DNA from: Acidobacteriaceae bacterium
GTDB lineage: Bacteria; Acidobacteriota; Terriglobia; Terriglobales; Acidobacteriaceae
Direction of reading: 5' to 3'
DNA length: 64,000 nt
Assembly: GCA_025462735.1 (NCBI GenBank)
Contig: JAOAPC010000018.1
Span: 62,001-126,000, forward strand
Positions 37,930-47,874 of the stretch are shown here, in pieces. The notes below the pieces were generated by a model, which was not told where the DNA came from, did not search any database, and saw only the letters and a list, made by a program, of their open reading frames with translations. Both the position numbers and the translations under genes were made by a program. Position 1 is the stretch's first letter, and each line of letters opens with the position of its first letter.

Positions 37930-39909
37930 ATGAGCCAGTTCCTGCCATTTGCTATCGTCGTACTTATGAGCACGCTGGCAGTTTCGCAGAGCCTTACTCC
38001 GCCAAGAGCAGTAACCGACCCCAAGCAGATCACCGCAAAACCAGATGCCAATGTCGAGCAGGGCGAGGAAAGTCTCTCGCTCGAGCGCCTGTACATGACG
38101 CGGCAGATCGGTGGTTCAGCCTGGTCGCCGGATGGCAAGATAATCGTCTTTGTTTCGAACATCACCGGCCGAAATAATCTTTGGCTGGTGCCAGCTGAAG
38201 GCGGCTGGCCGACGCAGCTTACCGTGAGCGACCAGCGGCAAACGCACCCTGCGTGGTCGCCGGATGGCAAATGGATCGCATATCAGTCTGACTACAACGG
38301 CGACGAGCAATGGGACATCTTCTTTGTCTCGCCGAAGACCGGGCAAGTAGTAAATGTGACTAAGACGCGTGAAGTGTCAGAAGAGAATCCGGTTTGGTCC
38401 CTGGATGGGCGATATCTCGCCTACATGGTGAAGCCGAAAACGTCATCGGTTTACGAGATCGACGTGTTCGATACCGTGTTGCGCGAAGTGAAGCACACTA
38501 CCACCCATACGCCGGCCGACAAGCTGAATACGAATCCGATCTGGTCGAAGGACGGGAAGTTTATCGCCTACACTCAGGAAGAAGCGAAAGGGACAAACTC
38601 GAATATCTTTGTTGCGGACGTGGCCACCGGAAATGCCACGCTGGTAACGCCGCACGAGGGCGAAAAACTTTATGCGGCAAATGATTTTTCACCTGATGGC
38701 AAAACGCTGTTAGTTACGGCTAATGCCGTGAACGGATATCAGAACGCCGGTCTGCTCCATATTGCGACGAAGAAGATCACATGGCTAACTCAAGAAAAAT
38801 GGGAAGTCGACGGCGGAAACTTTTCTCCTGATGGCAAAAGCGTCACTTTCCGTGCCAACGTAGATGGTCATGCCGACCTCTACCTGCACGATATTGCGAC
38901 AGAAAAGACGACCGAGTTGCCGCTCAAGAAAGGCGTGAACTCATTCGGCGGCGCTGAATCGGCTTTTTCGCGCGATGGTAAGAAACTGCTCTACTACCAC
39001 AACGGTGCCAATGCTCCCAGTGATGTTTCGACGTACGACATTGCCGCTAGAAAAACGACACAAGTGACGCACTCACTGATGGCGGGAGTCCCCGCCGAGC
39101 ACATGGTTGAGCCGGTTCTGGTGCACTATCCGAGCCGCGACGGCAAGTGGACGATATCTGCATTAGTTTACGTGACCCGCAACATGCAGCGCAACGCGCA
39201 GAACGCGGCTATCGTTTACATTCATGGCGGCCCAAAGTCGCAGAGCATGGATTCATTCAACCGCTTCATCCAGCACATCGTGAACCAGGGATACATGGTG
39301 ATCGCTCCGAACTATCGCGGAGGCACAGGATACGGAAAAGCATTTGAGGATGCGAATCTGTTCGATATGGGTGGAGGCGACTTGCAAGATGTTCTCGCCG
39401 CCGCCGACTTCCTGAAGCAGACTGGCTATCCGGATCCCCAAAAGATTATCGCGATGGGCGGAAGTTATGGTGGCTACATGACCATGATGGCGGTGACCAA
39501 AGCGCCTGACATCTGGGCTGCAGGCGTGCCGATTGTGCCGTTCGTGAACTGGTTCACGGAAATTCAGAACGAGGATCCCGTGCTGCAACAGTCGGACCGT
39601 GCGACCATGGGCGATCCGGAAAAGAACCCGGACTTTTTCCGTGATCGCTCACCGTTCTTTTTTGTGGGCCAGATCAAGGCACCGCTACTCCTGCTAGCTG
39701 GCGGACATGATCCGCGCTGCCCGAAAGAACAGACAATTCAAGTGGTGGACGCGGTGAAGAAACATGGGGGAGTTGCCGACTACAAGATTTACGAAAATGA
39801 AGGCCACGGCTTCGCCAAGGTCGAAAACCAAATCGACGCCTACCAACGCGTCACCAACTTCCTCAAAGCCCACGTCCCTCCGGCGGATTGCGGCTGCAAG
39901 CTGGAGTAA
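37930..39909 (+). CDS. S9 family serine peptidase (prolyl oligopeptidase type)
   Basis: A 659-residue enzyme with a signal peptide, an N-terminal WD40-like PD40 beta-propeller (repeats such as GSAWSPDGKIIVF and HPAWSPDGKWIAY) and a C-terminal alpha/beta-hydrolase. The triad is visible: Ser in GGSYGGYM, Asp in GGHDPRCP and His in NEGHGF. This is the DPP IV/acylaminoacyl-peptidase group, acting on short peptides, probably in the periplasm. It starts 49 bp after the lipoprotein gene and may be cotranscribed. Confidence 0.93.
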   Translation: MSQFLPFAIVVLMSTLAVSQSLTPPRAVTDPKQITAKPDANVEQGEESLSLERLYMTRQIGGSAWSPDGKIIVFVSNITGRNNLWLVPAEGGWPTQLTVSDQRQTHPAWSPDGKWIAYQSDYNGDEQWDIFFVSPKTGQVVNVTKTREVSEENPVWSLDGRYLAYMVKPKTSSVYEIDVFDTVLREVKHTTTHTPADKLNTNPIWSKDGKFIAYTQEEAKGTNSNIFVADVATGNATLVTPHEGEKLYAANDFSPDGKTLLVTANAVNGYQNAGLLHIATKKITWLTQEKWEVDGGNFSPDGKSVTFRANVDGHADLYLHDIATEKTTELPLKKGVNSFGGAESAFSRDGKKLLYYHNGANAPSDVSTYDIAARKTTQVTHSLMAGVPAEHMVEPVLVHYPSRDGKWTISALVYVTRNMQRNAQNAAIVYIHGGPKSQSMDSFNRFIQHIVNQGYMVIAPNYRGGTGYGKAFEDANLFDMGGGDLQDVLAAADFLKQTGYPDPQKIIAMGGSYGGYMTMMAVTKAPDIWAAGVPIVPFVNWFTEIQNEDPVLQQSDRATMGDPEKNPDFFRDRSPFFFVGQIKAPLLLLAGGHDPRCPKEQTIQVVDAVKKHGGVADYKIYENEGHGFAKVENQIDAYQRVTNFLKAHVPPADCGCKLE

Positions 39910-39919
39910 ATGATTAACT

Positions 39920-39942
39920 CCGGGTTTGCGTGGCAAATCCGG
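39920..39942. terminator. Terminator-like hairpin between convergent genes
   Basis: CCGGGTTTG and CAAATCCGG form a 9-bp stem (one G-U pair) with the loop CGTGG. It lies between the S9 peptidase stop and the hemD stop on the opposite strand. No long T-run follows, so the terminator role is uncertain. Confidence 0.4.
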
Positions 39943-40006
39943 ATAGAGCCATTTAATTCCGGATGGATTACTCGGCCCGAAAAAAACCATTTCATCCCGA
40001 ACCGCT

Positions 40007-40816
40007 CTATCGTTGAGGAGTCTGCTGTTTGTCCGCGAGAATTGCACGCGTCAGGCCCGGGATCGTGTACTCCGAAGCTTCCACGTGCACCGGCAGCCCA
40101 AACTCCCGCAGGGTTGCTGAGGTAACCGGGCCGATTGAGGCGAACCGGATTCCATCCAATGTGATGCGGGGCGGACGCCTCCAACCGCCTAACAGTTCGA
40201 CAAAATTCCTTACCGTCGAAGAACTTGTGAACGTCACCATATGGGGCCTTCGCTCGGGGTCCTTCATTAGTGCATGTAGTTTTTTCTTCGATCCGGCCGG
40301 CACCACGGTCTCGTAGGCTTCAATTACATCTACTCTAGCGCCCATCTTCCGGAGTTCCCGCGGGATCACGTCCCTCGCAAGTTTGGCCCGTGCTAGAAGC
40401 ATCCTCGTGCCATTCACTTTTCCGCGCAAGCTGTCTACAACCGATTCCGCAATATATTGCGGCGGCACCACGGACACTTTCATTCCAACTGATTCAGCTG
40501 CTTTGCACGTTGATGGTCCAATAGTTGCAATTCGCAAATGAGCCAATTCCTTTGCGGAAATTTGAGACCGCTTCATGCGGATAGCCAATGCCTCAACGCC
40601 ATTCACGCTCGTCAGGATCAGCCATTCGTAGTCAGCGATGTGCTTGAGCGCGGTGTCGAGTGGTTTGTAAGAACGGGGCGGTCGAATTTCGATAAATGGG
40701 ATTTCGATGACGGCGGCACCCAAAGCTTTCAGTCCTGCTGATAACTTGCTGGCCTGATGGCGTGCCCGTCCGACTAGCACGCGAACTCCTGCAAGGGGCT
40801 GGAGTAAGGCCTTCAT
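40007..40816 (-). CDS. hemD: Uroporphyrinogen-III synthase
   Basis: A 269-residue HemD, closing hydroxymethylbilane to uroporphyrinogen III. The sequence shows the two-lobed fold: [18 protein letters not shown] at the start, [12 protein letters not shown], and [17 protein letters not shown] in the second lobe. Family sequence conservation is low, but position behind hemC supports the call. Start ATG overlaps the hemC stop by four bases. Confidence 0.9.
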   Translation of the reverse strand: MKALLQPLAGVRVLVGRARHQASKLSAGLKALGAAVIEIPFIEIRPPRSYKPLDTALKHIADYEWLILTSVNGVEALAIRMKRSQISAKELAHLRIATIGPSTCKAAESVGMKVSVVPPQYIAESVVDSLRGKVNGTRMLLARAKLARDVIPRELRKMGARVDVIEAYETVVPAGSKKKLHALMKDPERRPHMVTFTSSSTVRNFVELLGGWRRPPRITLDGIRFASIGPVTSATLREFGLPVHVEASEYTIPGLTRAILADKQQTPQR

Positions 40817-41745
40817 GGTTGCTGGGGTACGGCAATTTGCCTTCCGTAAACCGCTTCGAGAATCGACGCGCCGCCTCGATTTAGGAGAGCCTGAGCGACG
40901 GAACTACCTAGTTTTTGTGAATCGGTACCAGAGGCCGATTCTCTGAGCACCGAGCTCCCATCCGGACTCGCGACGACGGCTTCTAAATGCAAAGTTCCAC
41001 CGCTGAGTTTCGCATTTGCCCCGATCGGCACCTGGCATCCTCCGCCGAGTTTTTTCAGCAGCGTGCGCTCGCACTCAGTCTCGGATCGCGCAGCTGCATC
41101 ATTTAAGAATTCAAGTGCCATGCGCACATCCTCGTCTCCCGCACGAGTCTCTATTGCCAGAGCGCCTTGTCCCGCTGCCGGACACATCAAGGCAATCGGC
41201 AGAACTTGCCGAACCAGCTCGGTTTTGCTGAGGCGCCGCAGTCCTGAAAGAGCAAGAATGATAGCGTCGTATTCTCCCGATTCTAGCTTCCGCAAACGGG
41301 TATCAACATTTCCGCGAAGAGGATGAATTTCCAAGTCTGGCCGTAGCGCCCGGAGCTGCGCCTCGCGCCGCAAGCTGCTGGTCCCGACGCGGGCATTGCG
41401 CGGCAATTGCTCGATATCAGAATATTTTGCGGAGCAGAGCGCATCGCGAGGATCTTCACGCGGGGGAATGGCTGCAATTTCAAATTGTTCCGAAAGCTCA
41501 GTTGGCAAATCTTTCAGACTGTGCACCGCAAGATCAATCTGTTCCGCTGCAAGCGCTTCTTCGATTTCTTTGGTGAACATGCCCTTAGCCCCGACTTTTG
41601 CCAGAGCTACATCGGTGATCTTGTCCCCAGTGGTGTGAATGATTTGAATTTCGACTTCATGTCTGCTCTCACGCAATTGGTCGCCAATGTATTTTGCTTG
41701 CCAGAGAGCTAACTGTGATCCGCGCGAGCCGATTCGCAACCGCAA
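40813..41745 (-). CDS. hemC: Porphobilinogen deaminase (hydroxymethylbilane synthase)
   Basis: A 310-residue enzyme joining four porphobilinogens. Motifs: [14 protein letters not shown] (start), [27 protein letters not shown], and the dipyrromethane cofactor cysteine in [13 protein letters not shown] (near residue 243). The start is TTG, placed directly after the hemA TAA. The [11 protein letters not shown] motif is intact. Confidence 0.95.
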   Translation of the reverse strand: MRLRIGSRGSQLALWQAKYIGDQLRESRHEVEIQIIHTTGDKITDVALAKVGAKGMFTKEIEEALAAEQIDLAVHSLKDLPTELSEQFEIAAIPPREDPRDALCSAKYSDIEQLPRNARVGTSSLRREAQLRALRPDLEIHPLRGNVDTRLRKLESGEYDAIILALSGLRRLSKTELVRQVLPIALMCPAAGQGALAIETRAGDEDVRMALEFLNDAAARSETECERTLLKKLGGGCQVPIGANAKLSGGTLHLEAVVASPDGSSVLRESASGTDSQKLGSSVAQALLNRGGASILEAVYGRQIAVPQQP

Positions 41746-43065
41746 TTATCGACTCCTTGATCCGGAACCCACCTCGGCCTTCGAGGACGATTTGTCCTCG
41801 AGCGAAGATTTGTCTTGCAGGTTGAAAAGTTTCTTGAATGCCTCGACCAGCGTCGTCACCTCAGGACCTGCAGCGGCTGACTTCAGCCGCGTAATCGGCG
41901 CGTGAAGAATCTTGTTTACGATTCCGTGTGTAAGAATTTCAAGCGCCTGTTCTTGCTCCGGAGACAGGTGGCCAAGCCGCCCGCGCACCCGGTCTACTTC
42001 CGCCTGGCGGATAGTCTCAACATAATCCTGCAAGGATACGATGGTCGGAACAACGTGCAAAGATAGCAGCCGCGCATTAAAGCGCCCTATCTCGTCTTCG
42101 ATAATGCTTTCGGCGCGCGTGGCCTCTTTACTGCGCTGAGCGGCGTGGGAGGCGGCCGCCTCCTGCAGATCGTCGATGTTGTAAACGAAAATGCCGGCCA
42201 GTTCATTCATCTCCGGATCGACGTCGCGCGGCACCGCTATGTCAATGAAGAACATGGGGCGATTCTTGCGCCGGCTTAAAAAGCGCTCCCCGTGCTCGCG
42301 CCGGAATATGGCGACCGGAGCGCCAGTAGAACTGATTACAATATCTGCCTGCTCGCAGTGCTCATACAATTCGTCAAAGCGGATAGCGCTTCCGCCGAAC
42401 TGCCGTGCAAGACTTTGGGCGCGCTCATAAGTGCGGTTGGCAACGAACATTGGTCCGGCCCCTCGCGCCAGCAGATGGCGCGCCGCGATTTCCGACATTT
42501 TTCCGGCGCCCACCAAACAAACCTGCTTGCCCTCCAACGAGCCAAAAATTCTTCCGGCGAGATCCACAGCGACGGAAGCGATTGAAACCGATGACGAACC
42601 GACTGCCGTTTCCGTCCGCACTCGCTTGGCGACCGCAAATGCGCGTGTGAGCAGCAGGTCCAAATGCGACTGTACAGACCCAGCAGCACGCGCCGTAGCA
42701 TAGGCTTCCTTTATCTGTCCTAGTATCTGCGGTTCACCCACGACCATTGAGTCCAAACTGGAAGCCACTCGAAAAACATGCCGAACTGCCTCATTCTCGC
42801 GGTATTCGTACAAATGAGGCTCATACGAAGAAGGCTCCAGTCGGAAATGCTGGTAAAGGAACTGGCGCAAGTCGGCGCTGCCGTTGGCCGTATGTGCGAG
42901 GACTTCCACGCGGTTGCAGGTGCAGAGGATCATGCCTTCTTGCACCCCGGGTACTTCCATCAAAGTCCGCAACGCATCGGCCAACTTTTTTTCGGGAATA
43001 GCAAGCTGCTCCCGTACCTCAACCGGCGCAGTCTTGTGATTCACGCCTATGAGTTGGAAGTTCAT
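41746..43065 (-). CDS. hemA: Glutamyl-tRNA reductase
   Basis: A 439-residue first enzyme of the C5 heme pathway, reducing glutamyl-tRNA to glutamate-1-semialdehyde. MNFQLIGVNHKTAPVEVRE, the catalytic cysteine in LCTCNRVEV (near residue 50), and the NADPH-domain motif CLVGAGKMSEIAA are all present. Its ATG overlaps the upstream hemX-like stop (ATGA). The frame runs open further upstream into that gene, which is rejected. Confidence 0.95.
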   Translation of the reverse strand: MNFQLIGVNHKTAPVEVREQLAIPEKKLADALRTLMEVPGVQEGMILCTCNRVEVLAHTANGSADLRQFLYQHFRLEPSSYEPHLYEYRENEAVRHVFRVASSLDSMVVGEPQILGQIKEAYATARAAGSVQSHLDLLLTRAFAVAKRVRTETAVGSSSVSIASVAVDLAGRIFGSLEGKQVCLVGAGKMSEIAARHLLARGAGPMFVANRTYERAQSLARQFGGSAIRFDELYEHCEQADIVISSTGAPVAIFRREHGERFLSRRKNRPMFFIDIAVPRDVDPEMNELAGIFVYNIDDLQEAAASHAAQRSKEATRAESIIEDEIGRFNARLLSLHVVPTIVSLQDYVETIRQAEVDRVRGRLGHLSPEQEQALEILTHGIVNKILHAPITRLKSAAAGPEVTTLVEAFKKLFNLQDKSSLEDKSSSKAEVGSGSRSR

Positions 43066-43877
43066 GGAGTCGACAGCCTGTGGACCGCGCTGAAGTAGTT
43101 TGCCGCCCAAGCCACAATGGCCAAGGCAAAAGTGCCGGCAGCCAAATACGCCGCTCGTCGACCACGCCATCCAGCGCTCCATCGCGTGTACAGCAAAATC
43201 AGATACACCGCCCAGGTCAGCACTGAAATCAGAATTTTGGGATCGCGAAAATTTACATGGCCGAAAGTGGCCTGCGCAATGACCAATCCCGCGATCAGAC
43301 CGGCGGTCATGAACGGAAACCCAATCAGAAGCGAACGGAACCCGATGTCATCGGTCACCTGCAGTGCCGGCAGACGCGAGAGCAAGCCTGTTGAACGCTT
43401 CGCCTTGAGCATATTTTCCTGGATCAGATAAACCAGGCTGGCACTGAAACTGAGCACCAGCGCGGCATACCCTGCGAAGATCAGCGAGATATGCGCAATG
43501 AGCCATCCCTGGCGCGCTGAGGAGGAAGCCAGCACAAAAGATTCCTGTCCGCTTAGCCCGACGAAGGTCAGCAGAAAAACGACGGGGAAAACCACAATGC
43601 CGGGAGAAGTGGTCTCATAAATCATATAGACCAGCATGAAGACCACCATGATGAGAAACCCGAAGACTGAAGCGGCCAGCGACAGGGAAGCCAGGCTCAA
43701 TTCGCCCGACTGATGCACCGTCTCGGCAATTGCCACAAAATGAAAGGTCATGCCAAGGTAGGCGGCATGGAGAGCCAAGCGGTTCAAGATTTCTCTGGTG
43801 CGAGTTAACGCGACCAAGACATAAATTAGTCCTAGTCCGTATAACACCAATGCCACCCGCAGCCAGATATTTGTCAT
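43062..43877 (-). CDS. CcsA/HemX-like cytochrome c assembly family membrane protein
   Basis: A 271-residue polytopic membrane protein (about eight helices) with RQGWLIAHISLIFAGYAALV, matching the WxxH...HxS pattern of the cytochrome c assembly/CcsA family. Position directly before hemA and the coupling (ATGA) match HemX of Bacillus, which affects glutamyl-tRNA reductase levels; the alternative is heme export for cytochrome c maturation. ATG 43877 was chosen; an upstream extension to 43916 lacks family support. Confidence 0.85.
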   Translation of the reverse strand: MTNIWLRVALVLYGLGLIYVLVALTRTREILNRLALHAAYLGMTFHFVAIAETVHQSGELSLASLSLAASVFGFLIMVVFMLVYMIYETTSPGIVVFPVVFLLTFVGLSGQESFVLASSSARQGWLIAHISLIFAGYAALVLSFSASLVYLIQENMLKAKRSTGLLSRLPALQVTDDIGFRSLLIGFPFMTAGLIAGLVIAQATFGHVNFRDPKILISVLTWAVYLILLYTRWSAGWRGRRAAYLAAGTFALAIVAWAANYFSAVHRLSTP

Positions 43878-43968
43878 TTGGTACGCCCGAGAGCGAGATC
43901 GGGCTGTCTGCGGCAATTATATCGGCTCTGCAGAGCCATATTCCTGAGCAGCTTAGGAATAAGCTGCT

Positions 43969-44310
43969 TTAGGCGCTGGGCTTCAACCGGTCTTGGCTGC
44001 GCGTTGCGCGGATGGCCTTCGTGTAGCCCTTCGGCTTTTTTGCAGTTCTCTCGAGATGTCGGGTCTTGATCCGTCGAGGACCAAACTCCTCTTTCAGGAT
44101 GCCCGCAGGCGGAAGAATATTGGCTCTTTGTTTAATTTTATCGAGCGCGGCAGCGGGAAATTCCTTCACTTCGAGCAACTCCTCCCAGTGTGTGAAATAA
44201 CCATGGCGGTTCCGGTGGTTCACGATTCGGTAGGCGAGGTTTTTTGCGACTCCGGGAAGTTGGGTTAATTCTTTGACGCTAGATGTATTGATGTTAATGG
44301 AAGTAATCAT
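43969..44310 (-). CDS. Helix-hairpin-helix (ComEA-like) protein
   Basis: A 113-residue protein with SININTSSVKELTQLPGVAKNLAYRIVNHRNRHG, cited by its start: tandem HhH motifs as in ComEA (ININTAS...LPGIG). No signal peptide is visible. The C-terminal half is basic (RTAKKPKGYTKAIRATRSQD), fitting nonspecific nucleic-acid binding. It lies 92 bp upstream of the hemX-like start on the same strand. Confidence 0.85.
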   Translation of the reverse strand: MITSININTSSVKELTQLPGVAKNLAYRIVNHRNRHGYFTHWEELLEVKEFPAAALDKIKQRANILPPAGILKEEFGPRRIKTRHLERTAKKPKGYTKAIRATRSQDRLKPSA

Positions 44311-44473
44311 GTTACTGCGTTAGATGTGCATCCCCTTATCGAGGTGCTTCACTCCTCGAGTAGTAAGCGAGTCTTTCCAGAGTTGGACTTCTTGGACAGA
44401 GCTGGGCAAACGCTTGGCCGATGAGAGAATCCAACACCCTGAACCCGAACGAAGCATACCGCGCCAAGCGAGA

Positions 44474-45982
44474 ATGGCCTCTGTGACTACATTGCCGCAA
44501 TCCCGCAGGCGCATCAAAAGAATTGCTCTTGTCACGGGGTGCGTCCTGGTATGCGCGCTGTTCGTAGGCGCGATAATCGCGCGTCATTTCTGGCCATATA
44601 GTGAATCTTCGGTCCGTTCCAGACTCGCCGAGACCGCTTCGGCGAGTGTCCGGTTCGGCAGCTTTCACGAAAAATACTTTCCACCAGGTTGCGTGGCCGA
44701 AAATGTCATTTTCCAGCGCAACAACTCCGGCCCGCCTCTGATCTCGATTCAAAGACTGACCGTTAAGAGCAATCTGGCCGGCATTCTGGGGGCTCGCGTA
44801 AGCCTGGTGCGTGCCGAAGGCATGCACGTGATTCTCTCTCGCGCAGACTTCTCAGGAAATAGAGCCTCCGATGAACAAACAACCGTGAGCAAATTGGTTG
44901 CGGATGACGCAGTGCTCGAAGTTCAACGAAAAGGAAGCGCGCAACCTCTGCGTTTTGTTTTCCACAAATTCCAAATGGAGAATCTCGGCGGAGGCGGTAC
45001 GACAAAATTTGCCGCAGTATTCGACAACCCCATGCCCACTGGTCTAGTTCGGACTTCCGGCCAGTTCGGCCCCTGGAACAGCTCGGACCCAGCCGCGACG
45101 GCAGTGTCTGGCAAGTATTTCCTGGAAAACGGAGATCTCGCAGTTTTTAAGTCGGTTGCCGGTATAACTTCCTCGCAGGGAGACTTCAAGGGAACTTTCA
45201 AGCAAATGGAAGTCGAAGCCTCGAGCTCCACGCCCGAATTCGAGGTGACATCCACTCACCATAAACTGCCTCTACAAACGCACTTCAGCGCTGCCGTCAA
45301 TGTCACAAACGGAGAAACGATCCTGCGTAAGGTGAAAGCGAGTTTTGGTCGCGACCAGATTGATGCTCAGGGCCGCATCGGTCGCGATCCACACGGGAAG
45401 AGGGCGGCAATCATTGACCTGACTTGTAACCGGGGCCGGATCGAAGACACCTTTTATCCTTTCATCCACAGTCCAAAGTCTCCGCTGACAGGAAACGTTG
45501 CTTTCCAAATGCATATAGTGATTCCATCAGGTCAGGAACCTTTTCTGAAGAAGCTCGAACTGAAGAGCGATTTTCAAATCACGGATGCGAGATTTACTAA
45601 TCCGCAAACTGAGTCCCGCCTGGAGAAAGTTTCGGAACGGCCTGATCAAAAGCAACCAGAGGAGGGCGCGCTTGCAACGTTCAAGGGTCAAGTGACGGTG
45701 CTTCGAGGAATTGCGCATTTTGCAGAATTGACAGCCCAAGACGGAGACGCATCAGCGTGGTTTCGCGGGAATTACGACTTGACTGATGAGCGAGTCAATA
45801 TGCATGGAAAACTCAAAACCGAAGCCAGCCTTGCGAAAACGACCTCTGGGATTAAATCCGTCTTCGCAAAAGCGATCGAGCCGCTCTTCAAGAAAGGGCC
45901 CCACGCCAAAATAATTCCGGTAAAGATCAGTGGAACATTTCACCATCCAAGCTTCGGGCTCGACATGAATTCCGATATGTAA
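44474..45982 (+). CDS. AsmA-like membrane-anchored protein
   Basis: A 502-residue protein with an N-terminal transmembrane helix (residues ~18-38, IALVTGCVLVCALFVGAII) and a long beta-rich periplasmic part with repeated LTVKSNLAGILG and VSLVRAEGM elements, the layout of AsmA/DUF748 bridge-like proteins that may move lipids between membranes. ATG 44474 is preferred; a frame extension to 44324 is rejected. Its last base lies three bases before the convergent tRNA-nucleotidyltransferase gene. Confidence 0.75.
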   Translation: MASVTTLPQSRRRIKRIALVTGCVLVCALFVGAIIARHFWPYSESSVRSRLAETASASVRFGSFHEKYFPPGCVAENVIFQRNNSGPPLISIQRLTVKSNLAGILGARVSLVRAEGMHVILSRADFSGNRASDEQTTVSKLVADDAVLEVQRKGSAQPLRFVFHKFQMENLGGGGTTKFAAVFDNPMPTGLVRTSGQFGPWNSSDPAATAVSGKYFLENGDLAVFKSVAGITSSQGDFKGTFKQMEVEASSSTPEFEVTSTHHKLPLQTHFSAAVNVTNGETILRKVKASFGRDQIDAQGRIGRDPHGKRAAIIDLTCNRGRIEDTFYPFIHSPKSPLTGNVAFQMHIVIPSGQEPFLKKLELKSDFQITDARFTNPQTESRLEKVSERPDQKQPEEGALATFKGQVTVLRGIAHFAELTAQDGDASAWFRGNYDLTDERVNMHGKLKTEASLAKTTSGIKSVFAKAIEPLFKKGPHAKIIPVKISGTFHHPSFGLDMNSDM

Positions 45983-45985
45983 GCG

Positions 45986-47572
45986 TCAATGCTTTTTTGA
46001 CTTCTTCTTGGGCTTTGAAGAAGGTTTTTTAGCTGGCGCCTTTTTCTTTTGGGCGGTCTTTAATTTGGTCGGCGAGGATTTGGGCTTTTCAGCCTTCGGT
46101 TTCTCCGGAGCCTTGGCGGGAACCACAGTTTTCGTCTTTTCCGGGGCCTTCGCCGGAGGTACAGCGACAGGCGCAGCTTGTCCTTTGTCTTTGCCCTTGC
46201 CTTTTTTCGCTGCAGCCGCTAGAGGGGCTTGCGGCTGAGCCTGCACCGCTGCTTTAGCGGCACGGCCGCGTCGCGGCGGCGGAGGCGGTGGGGGTGGTGG
46301 CGGCGCCAGAGGCTTCAAAAAGTTCAATCGCTCAGTCCGCGAACGCAATTTGCCGTCGAGCAAGAGCATGAAAACTTCTTCGGCAATCTTCGGATACTCC
46401 GGCAATTGTGGCGTAATCAGCAGCTCCGTCATTTCCGGCAGCGGAATCTTCTGCTGCACTTCCCGCCACTTGGTGAAGAAGTTTTTAATTTTCTGCTCTA
46501 CCGCTTGTTGACGTGCGGTGACCGCCAGAAACAGAACCATATCCTGACGGGCGTTCGAGAGCAGTTTCCACGTCCTCGAAGGCGTCGCGGCTTCCTTGCC
46601 GCTGAGCCGCTTGGCCAATTCTTTGGCATGGTCGCTGATATCGCGCCAGGCCTCAACCAAGTCTTTACGCGGAATGAGTTTGCGAATATCGGAAACTTCC
46701 TTATCGCTGAGCTTGGCCGTCAGGAAGTGCAAAACCGCTGCAGCCGGATCAGGTGCATAACCCAGCTCGTTCATCTGCTGCCGGGTCCGCATGAGCTCGG
46801 AGAGGCCGTTGGTATCGATCTTGGCCGTAGTCCAGTGGGGGCTCAGCACCTTTAGCCAGCCCTCTTTTTCCAGCACCCGAACCACGTTCAGCGGATCATC
46901 TTCGTACGCCAACTGTTCAATCTCGTTTCCGATTGCCCGGTTGGTGATGTACTCGATGTAATTATTCTCTTTGGCGGATTCGTAGCGGGCTTGGGTGCGC
47001 TCTTCAAGCACCCAGTGAAACCGGGCGGCGAATCGCGATGCACGGATGAGCCGCGACGGATCCTCGACGAATGCATAGTTGTGCAAGACCCGGACCAACT
47101 TGGCTTCGACGTCCGCAGCCCCATTGAACGGGTCCAGCAGAAGGCCCCGCGACCCTGGATTCAGCGAAAGCGCCATCGCGTTCACAGTGAAGTCGCGACG
47201 CCGCAGGTCTTCAATGATTGTGGCGGGAGCAATTACCGGAGGCTTGCCGGTTTTCTCGTATTTTTCAGTCCTGGCAGGGCTGATTTCCGCTCGCACCCCA
47301 CCGGGGAGGGTCAGGTAGAGCACCTTTAAATCGTCTTCAGTGCCGCCGATTATGGCGCCAGACCGTTCAAATTCTTTTTGAAGTTTGAGAGGATTTCCCT
47401 GGACGGTGAAATCAAGGTCTCGGATAGGGAAGCCGCTGATAATGTCCCGCACCGCGCCGCCCGTTAGGTACACGTTCATACCGGCATTGCGTGCGACGTC
47501 CTGAACCAGGGTGACGCCCTTTTGCTGGTTCGGCGTCAGCCGCAGCTCCATTGTGTAGATGTAATCAGCCAT
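45986..47572 (-). CDS. CCA-adding/poly(A)-polymerase-family nucleotidyltransferase with basic tail
   Basis: A 528-residue class II tRNA nucleotidyltransferase-like protein. The catalytic head has LTGGAVRDIISG, the RDLDFTV acidic pair and EDLRRRDFTVNAMAL; the helical body has RASRFAARFHW. From about residue 425 the sequence becomes unusual: a run of nine prolines, RRGRAAKAAVQAQ, and then a Lys/Ala/Pro-rich tail of ~80 residues ending KKKSKKH. The tail resembles histone H1/eukaryote-like linkers, unusual for this family, and could bind tRNA or other nucleic acids. CCA-addition versus poly(A) activity cannot be decided. Confidence 0.88.
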   Translation of the reverse strand: MADYIYTMELRLTPNQQKGVTLVQDVARNAGMNVYLTGGAVRDIISGFPIRDLDFTVQGNPLKLQKEFERSGAIIGGTEDDLKVLYLTLPGGVRAEISPARTEKYEKTGKPPVIAPATIIEDLRRRDFTVNAMALSLNPGSRGLLLDPFNGAADVEAKLVRVLHNYAFVEDPSRLIRASRFAARFHWVLEERTQARYESAKENNYIEYITNRAIGNEIEQLAYEDDPLNVVRVLEKEGWLKVLSPHWTTAKIDTNGLSELMRTRQQMNELGYAPDPAAAVLHFLTAKLSDKEVSDIRKLIPRKDLVEAWRDISDHAKELAKRLSGKEAATPSRTWKLLSNARQDMVLFLAVTARQQAVEQKIKNFFTKWREVQQKIPLPEMTELLITPQLPEYPKIAEEVFMLLLDGKLRSRTERLNFLKPLAPPPPPPPPPPRRGRAAKAAVQAQPQAPLAAAAKKGKGKDKGQAAPVAVPPAKAPEKTKTVVPAKAPEKPKAEKPKSSPTKLKTAQKKKAPAKKPSSKPKKKSKKH

Positions 47573-47874
47573 TCAAGGTCTTGAACTGCGTGACTGGGGC
47601 CCAACTACTCACTAGAAAACGAATTGGGGCGATCTTCGATTTCCGACAACCCTGCCTGTGGAAATGTGCGGGCCTGTTCATAAGTGCTTATGTTTGAGCA
47701 GGTTAGTTTCGTCATGAAAGGCCAAGCGAAGTACAAAAAATACCACAACGTTATTGTTTTGGCTACTATGTAGCTGGATACCTGATGTTTTTCATGTGGA
47801 AATGCGATGATTGAGGCGTTGAATCATCGGATCGCCGACCTATCCTCGGGAAATCCCCTGATTCGATAAACTAC
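47573..47874. other. Intergenic region, nothing clear
   Basis: A 302-bp divergent region between the nucleotidyltransferase and the 158-residue hypothetical gene. It is AT-richer than its surroundings near 47730-47790. I see no tRNA, convincing promoter or small gene. Confidence 0.4.

Noticed and set aside
44324-44473. Upstream extension of the AsmA-like gene
   Set aside because: The added residues precede the membrane anchor without any signal-like character; the frame overlaps the divergent region of the HhH gene.
46008-46238. Plus-strand frame of Ala/Gly/Phe-rich sequence
   Set aside because: It is the antisense of the Lys/Pro-rich tail of the nucleotidyltransferase; low complexity on one strand generates it.
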